Shown piece by piece: positions 1-8,594 of a DNA stretch of 64,000 nt. The translations under genes were made by a program, and so were the position numbers. The notes below the pieces were generated by a model that did no database searches, was not told the origin of the DNA, and was given only the letters and a program-made list of their open reading frames with translations. The first letter of the stretch is position 1, and every line of letters starts with the position of its first letter. This DNA comes from CAYNUJ01 sp964573255 (lineage in GTDB: Bacteria; Bacteroidota; Ignavibacteria; Ignavibacteriales; Melioribacteraceae). The stretch covers positions 9,656-73,655 of the forward strand of contig CAZNJB010000016.1 in assembly GCA_964573255.1 (NCBI GenBank), read 5' to 3'.

Positions 1-933
1 AATCATAGTAAGCCAAAATGCTGCCCTATTTGCCAAGTCTTGAGTTTTAGATTTACTCTCCTGTGCCTCACGAACTAATTCAATTACCTGCGACAAGAAA
101 GATTCTTTACCGGTTTTTTGAACTAAAACAACTAATGAACCTTCGCCATTTACCGATCCACCGATAACCTTGTCATTTTCCTTTTTCAGTACAGGTTTGG
201 ACTCTCCCGTAAGCATTGATTCATTTACAGAAGACATTCCATCGACCACAATACCATCGACCGGAACTTTTTCTCCCGGTTTAACCAAAACTTTTGTTCC
301 TGCGCTCAAATGATCAATCGGCATATCCTCGATGGATCCGTCTGGTTGAACCACATGCGCTTCGGAAGGAAGAAGTTTAGCCAATTCCTCTAATGCACGA
401 GAAGCACCCATTATCGAACGCATTTCAATCCAATGCCCAACAAGCATAATGTCGATAAGAGTTACCAATTCCCAGAAAAATATTTTTCCAGATATTCCAA
501 GAGCCACTGCACTGCTGTAAAAATATGCGACACTTATTGCTAATGAAATAAGCGTCATCATACCCGGGTTCTTTTTCTTCAATTCATCCATCATCCCTTT
601 TAGGAATGGGAATCCGCCATAGAAAAACACAAATGTAGAAAGCAGAAATATTGTAATCATATCTCCTTTGAACCTGAGTGCATCACCTAAACCAAGGAAT
701 TGTTGAATCATAGGAGATAATAGTAAAATTGGGAAGGTAAAAATAAGCGAGATATAAAAACGCTTCCTAAAATCAGCTATCATATGTGCATGATGATCGT
801 GGTGATTGTGTCCGCCTTGATGATGATTATGATGATTGCCGTGTTTATCTTCAGAATGGTCTTGAGTATGATGATCTGGATGGTGATTATTTCTGCTGTT
901 TAAGTGTTCGTGGTTATGAGAAGTGCTTTTCAT
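1..933 (-). CDS. copB: Copper/silver P-type ATPase, CopB type (partial, 3' end cut by window edge)
   Basis: Inner-membrane P1B-type ATPase that probably exports Cu or Ag to the periplasm. The first 311 residues are present. Residues 1-50 are extremely His-rich with no CxxC heavy-metal-associated domain, which is the CopB rather than CopA pattern. Hydrophobic segments follow at about 57-82, 92-112, 124-147 and 150-170. The actuator domain carries DGMSSVNESMLTGES, with the TGES dephosphorylation motif at 242-245. The CPx/DKTG part lies beyond the window. The start is fixed by an AGGAG ribosome site that overlaps the stop of the upstream small membrane gene. It is the last visible gene of the metal island, in the same direction as CusABC. 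Family is confident; the metal is inferred from the His-rich N-terminus and neighbours. Confidence 0.9.
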   Translation of the reverse strand, partial: MKSTSHNHEHLNSRNNHHPDHHTQDHSEDKHGNHHNHHQGGHNHHDHHAHMIADFRKRFYISLIFTFPILLLSPMIQQFLGLGDALRFKGDMITIFLLSTFVFFYGGFPFLKGMMDELKKKNPGMMTLISLAISVAYFYSSAVALGISGKIFFWELVTLIDIMLVGHWIEMRSIMGASRALEELAKLLPSEAHVVQPDGSIEDMPIDHLSAGTKVLVKPGEKVPVDGIVVDGMSSVNESMLTGESKPVLKKENDKVIGGSVNGEGSLVVLVQKTGKESFLSQVIELVREAQESKSKTQDLANRAAFWLTMI

Positions 934-937
934 TTTA

Positions 938-1384
938 TTACTCCTTTAATTTTATAAACTTATTTTCAATTTGTTTTACCAAACCGAAAGTATAAATAGA
1001 GATTATAGAGAATTGAAAAAATGATAGGATGAAGTAAATTATCGGAATTAACGGTTCTTCCAAAGTAACTCTACCATTTATGTCCCAGATTATAGCAATT
1101 TCTTTTACAAGAACAATAACCAAAACTACTGATAAAAAATATCCGCTTCTAAAAGCTGTCTTTATATTTCTTACACCAAAATTGTTCAAAAAATTCCAAA
1201 AGATGAATAGTAGAATAAAAAGGATGGTATCAATTATTGCCATACCAAAACATATAATACCGGAATATTTTACATTGAGGTCACAAGATGCTAATCCTCC
1301 TGTAATGAACAAATCCCAAGTATAGTTAATTATTAAACTAACCAAAATAAGTATAACATATTTTTGAATCTCATAAACTTTCAT
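938..1384 (-). CDS. Small four-helix membrane protein of unknown function
   Basis: I do not recognise this 148-residue protein. It shows four hydrophobic stretches (about 8-28, 42-66, 82-100 and 112-135), so it should be an integral inner-membrane protein. A good ribosome site (AAAGGGA) precedes the ATG. Its end carries the ribosome site of the P-type ATPase gene, so the two are probably translated together. Position inside the metal island suggests a role linked to the ATPase, but nothing in the sequence shows it. Confidence 0.7.
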   Translation of the reverse strand: MKVYEIQKYVILILVSLIINYTWDLFITGGLASCDLNVKYSGIICFGMAIIDTILFILLFIFWNFLNNFGVRNIKTAFRSGYFLSVVLVIVLVKEIAIIWDINGRVTLEEPLIPIIYFILSFFQFSIISIYTFGLVKQIENKFIKLKE

Positions 1385-1788
1385 TACATAAAGTCCCTTT
1401 GCGATTGACTTCTATTCAATCGCTCTTGCATTGGAACAAAGCAAACAAAATTAGCTGGTAAGTGATTAAAGTTAGAATTAGCTACAATGTTTATTACATT
1501 ATCTGTATAATGAGAACTAATAAAAGCCCTTAAATTTGAATTCCTTTTTTTAACTAACGCAAATGATGTAACAAAGGAAAACATCATGGAATTTATCAAC
1601 AGTCTTAATTCATATTTATAATATTGATATGAATCGATATTGGCGGAAGAGAGCGGCATCACATAGGAGACACTTCGGTCTTTCACGCCGCCCTTCCTCC
1701 TTAATCCATGATTCATATTCCCCTGAAGTATGAATACACAGATTGTAATTATTAAGTTTATATTTCCATTACTGTAAAACATTTGCAT
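1384..1788 (-). other. 408-base gap with a doubtful 134-codon open frame
   Basis: Between the DUF2231-like gene and the small membrane gene the minus strand is open for 134 codons. The frame has no ribosome site before its ATG, an uneven composition and no recognisable family. In its favour, its stop overlaps the next ATG as TAATG, an operon-like arrangement. It could be a decayed gene or a leader. I see no hairpin or promoter that I can defend here. Confidence 0.25.
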
Positions 1789-1792
1789 TTAT

Positions 1793-2431
1793 TTAATGAG
1801 CAATGATACCGCCGTAAAATCCTGCGGCGCTAATTATCAATGCAAGAATAAGACTAATTACAAGTTGCAGTTTATTCGAACGACGCGTAAATACAGCCCA
1901 AGCCATCACCAAATAATTAGCCAATAGAATAAATCCAATTGTTCTATGAACTACAACTAAATCATATATTTCCTTGTCTTCGAATGCAGTTGCTTGGTTG
2001 ATGCCCGTAAATATTGCTGCAATTGTAAATATCACTCCCAAAGAAACTATTATTTTTGAAGCACGATAACATACTTCCTGTTTATATCCAACAATCATAA
2101 AGAAGAAAAGTAAATACCCAAGCGCAACAGGAAAATGCACCAATTTATTGTGTAAGTGTTCAAATACTAAAGCTAATGATATTTCTTCTTCCTCTTCATG
2201 TTCTTCTTCATGAGACAATTCTTTTTCTGAGTTTAAATGTTCTTCATCTTCATCATGGGTAACTGCCCTATAAGGTTTTCCATTTATAGAAATAGTATCA
2301 GCACCAATAATTAGGATTGTATCTGGTTTTACTTTTTCGTCATGTTCTTTTTTATGTTTCTTATCTCCATGGGCTAAAAGAATAGTCGACGAAAATAAGA
2401 GAGTTATTACAACAATTTTGAATCTATTCAT
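1793..2431 (-). CDS. DUF2231-like membrane protein with acidic/His-rich periplasmic stretch
   Basis: A 212-residue protein with an N-terminal signal/anchor (about 1-20), a charged Lys/Glu/His/Asp-rich region (about 22-85, including HGDKKHKKEHDEK and EEHEEEEE) and then four hydrophobic helices. The core motif LHNKLVHFPVALGYLLF resembles the HxxxVHFPIAL signature of the DUF2231 family. Family members are small integral membrane proteins often found near metal or cytochrome genes; their function is not established. The His/Glu-rich part could bind metal (inference). It lies 10 bases after ccmF in the same direction. Confidence 0.75.
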   Translation of the reverse strand: MNRFKIVVITLLFSSTILLAHGDKKHKKEHDEKVKPDTILIIGADTISINGKPYRAVTHDEDEEHLNSEKELSHEEEHEEEEEISLALVFEHLHNKLVHFPVALGYLLFFFMIVGYKQEVCYRASKIIVSLGVIFTIAAIFTGINQATAFEDKEIYDLVVVHRTIGFILLANYLVMAWAVFTRRSNKLQLVISLILALIISAAGFYGGIIAH

Positions 2432-2441
2432 ATTATTACTC

Positions 2442-4823
2442 CTATTGTTTTAACAATAAATATCTTCTGTAACCGGCAACTAAAAATCCGATAGTTATAA
2501 TAAAAACACCAAGCCACACTAAAATTATATAAGGTTCAATGCTAATTTCGGCAGAAAGAACTTCGGGTTTTACATCAGCGCTTTCTCCAATTTTGTTTAT
2601 TTGCAAAAGTACGGAACCGGCAGCATCCATTTTCTCCATTTTAACAATAACACCTGATTCTTTTAAGGTATCCGGTACATATACAGTTTTACCGTTTACA
2701 CTTTGCATATAAGGAAGCGCTTCTTCTTTTCTATTATTTTGTTCAACAATTATTTTAGCATATAACTTAAAATCCTTGCCAACTGTCATATTTTTAATAT
2801 CTTCATCTGTAAAAACAAATTTCTCGAACTCAACATTGAAATCATCAAATTTCCTGCTTTCACCTTTTCTAAGAACCAATTCCTCGCCGCTGCTTCCGTT
2901 TGAAGTTTCCAAACCAAGAGGAGAAATATAAATATCTTTTAATAATCCTTCTATAATATCCGGTTCCCTCATCAAACTGCCGTTATATTCTGAATTGTAC
3001 ATAACCGGTGAAGCAATTACAGAACCATTCGCATCTGTAAACTCAACATCGAATGCGAATTTTTTACCGTCTTCGATTGGCGAGTAACCAATATATTTTA
3101 CGCTGTATCCACCTACGTTCGTCTTTTCGCCTTTCTGAAGATCAGTTTGAAATTTCTCCACCAGATTACCGTTTAATATTATACCCATCAATAATAATGC
3201 AACTCCCAAATGAGAGATTTGTCCGCCGGTAATTAAAAAACCATTCCGAACATTCTTAACGAAATAAAATAAATTTGTAAGCAAACCGAAAAATGCTGCA
3301 AAAAGAAAAATGAAATTTTGTACTCCACTTAATTTTGTTAATAGAAATATTATAGAAGAAATCACTAAGGCTACAATAAATGAAACCGATGCTTGTTTAA
3401 GAATAATATCTTTAGGCGTTTTAGACCAACCTAAAAACAGACTTATTCCAAGCAGTAATCCGGCAATTATTGCCAAGGGTTTATTCATCAAATTATAGAA
3501 TGATATTTCTACTGAAGTACCAAAAATAGGAGATGAAGTTCCTACAGTAATAATAATAGCCATTCCCAGCAATACCGCAGCACCGTAAAAGAGTGCATTC
3601 TCTCTGTTCAACCATCCTTCAACCGGTGAAGAATATTTTGAAATATCTTTCCATCTAATAAATAAGAATACCGTTCCGATAAGAATGAAACTTACAATGA
3701 ATGCAACTAAAGCAGTATATGTAAGCATACCAGGTTCTACAAAAGAATGCACTGAAGCATCTGATAAAATTCCACTTCGAGTTAAAAACGTGCTGTATAT
3801 TACAGTTATATAAGTTATTATAGCTAATACAAGATTGGTACGAAGATACTTTGGCTTTCCGTGACCCATTTGATATTTATTCTGTATTAACATCGTATGA
3901 ATTAACGCTACGCCGATGATCCACGGGACTAAACTCGAATTTTCGACAGGGTCCCAGCCCCAATAACCTCCCCAGCCTAAAACTCCGTATGCCCAATAAC
4001 CTCCAATCATTATTCCTGCGCCTAATATACCTACGCCCCATAAAAGCCAAGGGAAAGAAAGTTTAATCCAACTCTTATACTCATTTCTCAATAATGAAGA
4101 AAGTGCAAAAGAAAAAGGCACTAAAGTAAAAGCAAAACCTAAGAACAAGATAGGAGGATGAATTTCCATCCAAAAATTTTGGAGCAAAGGATTTAATCCC
4201 CTTCCATCAATTATAAATGTTTCCGGCTGAATACCTGCAGAAATTAAAGCAGCCTTGAGTTCCGCTCCGAATTTAATAAACTCTCCCGGATTGTTAGGAT
4301 TAGTAAAAATAAAGTTCTGTATTACAGGCATGGATAAATAAACCGGATTAATAAGTTTTGTTGAGATATAGTTTGTCCCTGAAAATAAAGACTCGAATGG
4401 ATCTTTGAGTCCGGGAAGAATCAATATATTTAAGAAAATTAATCCAAGCATATAGAATAACATTACAGATGATTCATAATTTTCATCATCTTTAAATTTC
4501 CTTTGAAGGAAGAATCCTATTATGCTACCGAATAAGAGCCATAATAAAAAACTTCCTTCCTGACCGGCATAAAAAGTGGACAAGAGTAATCCTGTTGAAA
4601 GATCCGTGCCCGAATATTCATAAACATAACTTAAAGTAAAATCGTGACTAAGTATGGCCCTTAACAAAAAAGCAGAAGCAAATAAAATTACTGCAAATTG
4701 GATTTGATATGATATTCTGGCAAATTTGAAAGTATTTTCATATCCTTTGAAAGTAAAGTAATACATCGCAAGACAGAAAATTCCACTGAGTAAACTAATA
4801 ATAATTAATAACTGACCTAACAT
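2442..4823 (-). CDS. ccmF: Cytochrome c haem lyase subunit CcmF/NrfE family
   Basis: Multi-spanning inner-membrane protein of 793 residues. It carries the tryptophan-rich haem-handling motif WGGYWGWDPVENSSLVPW at about residues 280-300 and the conserved WMEIHPPILFLGF segment about 60 residues earlier, both hallmarks of CcmF/NrfE/CcsA haem-handling proteins. The C-terminal third is a large periplasmic domain closed by a last membrane helix. The ATG at 4823 is preferred over one seven codons upstream because GGAGG sits directly before it. CcmF works with CcmH and a TPR protein (CcmI/NrfG) to attach haem to apocytochrome c. Here a TPR gene lies just upstream and a double CcmH-like gene about 4 kb upstream, but no other ccm gene is visible. 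The haem-lyase family call is firm; the substrate is unknown. Confidence 0.93.
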   Translation of the reverse strand: MLGQLLIIISLLSGIFCLAMYYFTFKGYENTFKFARISYQIQFAVILFASAFLLRAILSHDFTLSYVYEYSGTDLSTGLLLSTFYAGQEGSFLLWLLFGSIIGFFLQRKFKDDENYESSVMLFYMLGLIFLNILILPGLKDPFESLFSGTNYISTKLINPVYLSMPVIQNFIFTNPNNPGEFIKFGAELKAALISAGIQPETFIIDGRGLNPLLQNFWMEIHPPILFLGFAFTLVPFSFALSSLLRNEYKSWIKLSFPWLLWGVGILGAGIMIGGYWAYGVLGWGGYWGWDPVENSSLVPWIIGVALIHTMLIQNKYQMGHGKPKYLRTNLVLAIITYITVIYSTFLTRSGILSDASVHSFVEPGMLTYTALVAFIVSFILIGTVFLFIRWKDISKYSSPVEGWLNRENALFYGAAVLLGMAIIITVGTSSPIFGTSVEISFYNLMNKPLAIIAGLLLGISLFLGWSKTPKDIILKQASVSFIVALVISSIIFLLTKLSGVQNFIFLFAAFFGLLTNLFYFVKNVRNGFLITGGQISHLGVALLLMGIILNGNLVEKFQTDLQKGEKTNVGGYSVKYIGYSPIEDGKKFAFDVEFTDANGSVIASPVMYNSEYNGSLMREPDIIEGLLKDIYISPLGLETSNGSSGEELVLRKGESRKFDDFNVEFEKFVFTDEDIKNMTVGKDFKLYAKIIVEQNNRKEEALPYMQSVNGKTVYVPDTLKESGVIVKMEKMDAAGSVLLQINKIGESADVKPEVLSAEISIEPYIILVWLGVFIITIGFLVAGYRRYLLLKQ

Positions 4824-4871
4824 TTTTCCTCCGAATAAATTCAATATGGTACTTATCCAGAACCAACAAGA

Positions 4872-6017
4872 TTATTTTTTATTTTTTATTAAAGAATTAA
4901 TTAATGAGGTATCGGAATTTTCATTTCCCAGAATTAATTCCGGCGGTTCAATTCCGAATCTATCTTTAATTGTAAATATTACTTCTTTGTATTTTCTATT
5001 TTCTCCGACATATTTATATAAACCGCCAAGCATAAAATATGCTTCCATTTCGTCAGGATGATATTCTATTTCTTTTTTGGCTTCTTCTATTGCATCGTTT
5101 ATTTGATTTCGAAGGAAATATATATTGGATAATAACAGATGAAGTTGTTTATAGTCATTCTGAAATACGGAAATTTTTTCTGCTCGCAAAATCGCATTAT
5201 CGAATGCCTTCTTTTCGAAGTCGATTAAAAATAAATAATATTGTGCATCAATATTTAATCTGTCTAATTCTAAAACTTTTTTAAAATATTTTTCCGCTTC
5301 ATTGAAAATTCCGTTGCCCAAGTAATTAATTCCAAGACTCAAAAGAACATTCTGGTTATCGGGATTTAATTTTAAAGCTTTATTAAGATTGATAATCGCA
5401 TCATGATTTCTACCCACAGCTCCGTAAAATACTCCTAAATTCATTAAAGCAATCTGATCGTTTGGGTTGTATTTTACCGCTTGTTTTAAATATTTTTCCG
5501 CTAAATTATTATTCCCTACCGACTGAAAGATTAAGCCCAAATCCGTTAATACTTCAACATTTGTTGAATCAACGCGTAGAGATCTGCTAAGGTAATATTC
5601 GGCACGCTCTATATCGTGCTTCATCAAATATATTTTACCCAAAAGTGAGTTTGAAGTAAAAACATTAGGATTAATCGATAAGGATTTTTCAAGTAATATT
5701 TGTGCGGAATCGATATCACCTTTAATAAAGTCAATTTTAGCCAATCCAATTAAACCACGAACATTATTTTTATCTTTTTTAATTGATTCCCTATAAAAAT
5801 AATCCGAATCGCTTAACATATTCATTTGATAATAAAAGTCGCCAAGTTTAAGTATTACCTCCACATTACTCGGATTGCTTTTATATAAGGAATCGAGTTT
5901 AACTAAAACTGTATTTATATCGCCGTTGTTAAATAGAGAATCAACCCACGATAAATCATTCTGCTGTGCGGAAAGAGGAATTGAGAATAAAATCAATATG
6001 ATAATAATATATTTCAT
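4872..6017 (-). CDS. Secreted TPR-repeat protein (NrfG/CcmI-like position)
   Basis: 381 residues with a cleavable signal peptide (MKYIIIILILFSIPLSAQQ) followed by an almost continuous array of about nine or ten tetratricopeptide repeats, recognisable by recurrent A-x-x-Y-(F/L) helices and the NP(N/D) turns between units. Such repeats bind partner proteins or peptides, here in the periplasm. It begins almost directly after the ABC ATPase gene and is followed by the CcmF-type haem lyase gene. In NrfEFG and CcmFHI systems a TPR subunit presents the apocytochrome, so I infer a similar role. TPR sequence alone does not prove that. Confidence 0.85.
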   Translation of the reverse strand: MKYIIIILILFSIPLSAQQNDLSWVDSLFNNGDINTVLVKLDSLYKSNPSNVEVILKLGDFYYQMNMLSDSDYFYRESIKKDKNNVRGLIGLAKIDFIKGDIDSAQILLEKSLSINPNVFTSNSLLGKIYLMKHDIERAEYYLSRSLRVDSTNVEVLTDLGLIFQSVGNNNLAEKYLKQAVKYNPNDQIALMNLGVFYGAVGRNHDAIINLNKALKLNPDNQNVLLSLGINYLGNGIFNEAEKYFKKVLELDRLNIDAQYYLFLIDFEKKAFDNAILRAEKISVFQNDYKQLHLLLSNIYFLRNQINDAIEEAKKEIEYHPDEMEAYFMLGGLYKYVGENRKYKEVIFTIKDRFGIEPPELILGNENSDTSLINSLIKNKK

Positions 6018-6018
6018 T

Positions 6019-6729
6019 TTATGTTTCGTTCACTTCAATCAAATTGAGTTCCTTTTCACCGACTAATTTCCCGTCGAGTAAGTCTATTGTATAATCCGAA
6101 ATAAATCTATATTCCTCATTATGAGTAACTATAATTACAGTTTTGCCGGTATTATTTAATTCCTTAAAAACATTAACAATTTGATTACCGGTAGTTGCAT
6201 CCAAATTTCCTGTAGGTTCATCTGCAAGTATAAGAGGAGGGTCATTCACCAGAGCCCTAGCAATAGCAACTCTTTGCTGCTCGCCTCCGCTAAGTTCGTG
6301 CGTTAAACGGTTCGTTTTATCGCTCAGCCCTACCCATTCCAAAACATCCGCTGCCCTTCTATTTTGTTCTTTCTCTGTCATTTTCTTTGTCAATAAAGGA
6401 ACTAGAATATTTTCCTTTACAGTTAAAAAAGGAATCAACTGAAAAGATTGAAAAACAAAACCTATATATTCCCTGCGAAAGGTTGATAATTGTTTATTGG
6501 TAAGTGAATAAATATCGAATTCGTCAATAATTATTCTACCGGAAGATGGGCGTGATAAACCTCCTAACATTGTAAGCAGTGTACTCTTACCTGAGCCGGA
6601 AGGTCCCATAATAGTAACGAAATCTCCTTTATCAACCGAAAAAGAAATATCGGATACAGCATTAACAATTTCTCCCGCAGATTCGAAATGTTTAACTAAT
6701 TTTTCTATTTGAATAAAACTTTTATCCAT
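6019..6729 (-). CDS. ABC transporter ATP-binding protein, LolD/MacB family
   Basis: 236-residue cytoplasmic ATPase with a complete nucleotide-binding set: Walker A GPSGSGKS (about 42-49), Q-loop in FVFQSFQLIPFL, signature LSGGEQQRVAIARAL (about 145), Walker B PLILADEPTGNLD and the switch His in VIIVTHN. The GNLD extension and overall length place it with LolD/MacB/FtsE ATPases that partner FtsX-fold permeases. The permease gene is 10 bases upstream. Such pairs are mechanotransmission systems acting on periplasmic substrates rather than classical importers. In Campylobacter's p19 iron locus an equivalent ATPase accompanies DUF2318 and FtsX-like genes. Confidence 0.93.
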   Translation of the reverse strand: MDKSFIQIEKLVKHFESAGEIVNAVSDISFSVDKGDFVTIMGPSGSGKSTLLTMLGGLSRPSSGRIIIDEFDIYSLTNKQLSTFRREYIGFVFQSFQLIPFLTVKENILVPLLTKKMTEKEQNRRAADVLEWVGLSDKTNRLTHELSGGEQQRVAIARALVNDPPLILADEPTGNLDATTGNQIVNVFKELNNTGKTVIIVTHNEEYRFISDYTIDLLDGKLVGEKELNLIEVNET

Positions 6730-6739
6730 TTTAATATTC

Positions 6740-7900
6740 CTATAAATTCCTGAACGCCACAGTAGGATCTAATTTTGAACTTCTTATTGCAGGCGCTAAT
6801 GAAGCAATTATAGCTACTACTACCGCTAATAACATTGAGAAGATTAACATCGGAGCATTAAATACAAATATGTATTCTTTGGCTTCCGTAAGAAAAGAAT
6901 AAATTACTCCGGATAATAACATTCCTAAAATATAACCGAATAATCCCGCTATTAAACTTGCAACTGTTATTTCTGCAATAACGATTTTGAGAATGCTTGA
7001 ATCGCTGTAGCCGACAGCCTTATAAACACCAATCTCTTTGGTCCTTTCCAACAAAGAGGAATTTACATTTGAGAAAACCATCAAAACACTGATTAATAGG
7101 AGCAATGACGATAAACCTGCAGCTAAGTTTTTAAATTTAGCCAATGTATATTTTCTACTATCTATAGTTTTTTTAACCGAGGTTACATTTGCATTCGGAA
7201 GTTTCTCAGAAGTTTGACGGACAATTTCTTCAATTGGACAATCGTAGCACAAAGCGGATATTTCAATTAAACTCAACTCATCTACCTTTCCCGCAAGTTT
7301 TTGAACAACGTTTATATCCGCAAATATCATTTCATCATCTTGAGAGCCGGTACTCTTAAGAATACCGGAAACAACTAAACTTCTATCTTTAATTTTTATT
7401 GTATCACCGAGCGATAGTTTTAATCTTTTAGCGGCATTGATACCAATGAGCGCTTCCGATTTACTTTCAGGTTTTTTACCATTAATTTCCCACCACTTTT
7501 TAAGCTTAAACTCATTATTAAAATCAATTCCGGCGAATAGTGTTTTCCTATCATTTATATTAAAAATATGGAAAAACTTAGGCGCTATAGTACTGAGATT
7601 TTTACGGTTCTTAATTGAGTCTATTTTCTCTAAATCCTTATATTTCAATCCGCCTTTTTCAAAAGATACATCACCTAAGTTTATTCCGCCGTAATTTATC
7701 GAAAGTGAATTATCCAATGGTGTAATCAAAATATTTGCGCCGAAGACATCCAATTCATTTTCCAAATTATTACTTAAGAGGTAGGAAACATTAACAAGAG
7801 ATACAATAGAAGAAACAGCCAAAATAAGACTAAAAACCAAGAAGAATGTTTTACTCTTTCTTCTGCTAAGACTTTTAAATGAAATACTATACAGTTTCAT
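6740..7900 (-). CDS. FtsX/MacB-type ABC transporter permease
   Basis: 386-residue inner-membrane permease. An N-terminal helix (about 17-40) is followed by a periplasmic MacB-PCD-like domain (about 41-255), then three C-terminal helices (about 258-280, 305-330 and 347-372). The region before helix 2-3 contains LLERTKEIGVYKAVGYSDSSILK, the classic FtsX-fold cytoplasmic coupling segment. A CYDCP motif at about 217-221 is unusual in the periplasmic domain and could hold a disulfide or metal. It pairs with the downstream LolD-like ATPase, and its start lies only 8 bases after the DUF2318-like gene. Confidence 0.9.
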   Translation of the reverse strand: MKLYSISFKSLSRRKSKTFFLVFSLILAVSSIVSLVNVSYLLSNNLENELDVFGANILITPLDNSLSINYGGINLGDVSFEKGGLKYKDLEKIDSIKNRKNLSTIAPKFFHIFNINDRKTLFAGIDFNNEFKLKKWWEINGKKPESKSEALIGINAAKRLKLSLGDTIKIKDRSLVVSGILKSTGSQDDEMIFADINVVQKLAGKVDELSLIEISALCYDCPIEEIVRQTSEKLPNANVTSVKKTIDSRKYTLAKFKNLAAGLSSLLLLISVLMVFSNVNSSLLERTKEIGVYKAVGYSDSSILKIVIAEITVASLIAGLFGYILGMLLSGVIYSFLTEAKEYIFVFNAPMLIFSMLLAVVVAIIASLAPAIRSSKLDPTVAFRNL

Positions 7901-7908
7901 ACCTACCT

Positions 7909-8583
7909 CTAAACACGTCTCCGCCAGGATTCAACGTTTTTCAATGATATAAATATTTTATCACCTTTAATTGTACTCGGAATCGGATCCGGAGGATATT
8001 TCCCGCATGAACCGCTAACTTCCCTTAGTGTATTTAATTCCCAAGTCGAACCGCACGAATTGCAAACCAATTCGTCAGATTTAATATGAAAGGTTGTCGA
8101 GTTACAAGGCTCACACATTGAAATGGAAGTGACTAAATTCCCGTCTTCATTAATATATGCGAGCATAGGAATTTCTCTCAACTGATTTTTATATACAAAT
8201 CGAACAAATTTTTTATCTAATACCTCACTAAGGGAAAGCACCAAATAATCTCCTTCAATTGTATAATCAGCAGGCTGCATATCAAATCGGGATGACGGAT
8301 ATTCCATACTTCCGATTACTTGAGGTTGATTGTCAATAATTTCTTCCTCTTTAGTTTTATTACTCGCAAAGTAATAAAATATACTTCCGGCAAAAATAAG
8401 TGCAATAATAATATTAAATATAAATTTAGAAGAAGATTGATTATCCGTCTCTACTATGGTTCTTTTTTCTTCAATATTCTCAGTACTTTTCGGGTCAATT
8501 GAACCGCTAACTTTAGTTCCGCATTCATTGCAAAATTTAATATTACTTTCTAATTTATTTCCGCAATTTGGACAAAATTTCAT
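7909..8583 (-). CDS. Zinc-ribbon protein with DUF2318-like Cys-rich domain
   Basis: 224 residues in three parts. The first is an N-terminal zinc ribbon (CPNCG...CNECG, residues 4-23). The second is one membrane helix (about 50-70). The third is a C-terminal domain with CEPC, CNSCG and GSCGKYPPDPIPS, which matches the layout of DUF2318, a predicted Fe-S or metal-binding domain. The last domain should be outside the cytoplasm and the ribbon inside. DUF2318 proteins sit beside FtsX/LolD-type ABC genes in p19-type iron (and copper-linked) uptake loci, and the same adjacency is seen here. The fused zinc ribbon is also present in the neighbouring CcmH-like gene. Its transport role is inferred from context. 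Confidence 0.8.
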   Translation of the reverse strand: MKFCPNCGNKLESNIKFCNECGTKVSGSIDPKSTENIEEKRTIVETDNQSSSKFIFNIIIALIFAGSIFYYFASNKTKEEEIIDNQPQVIGSMEYPSSRFDMQPADYTIEGDYLVLSLSEVLDKKFVRFVYKNQLREIPMLAYINEDGNLVTSISMCEPCNSTTFHIKSDELVCNSCGSTWELNTLREVSGSCGKYPPDPIPSTIKGDKIFISLKNVESWRRRV

Positions 8584-8594
8584 CTCAATTCTCC

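Noticed and set aside
786..995. Plus-strand 69-codon Asp-rich frame
   Set aside because: It is the antisense of the His-rich N-terminus of the P-type ATPase; GAT/ATC complement codons explain the composition.
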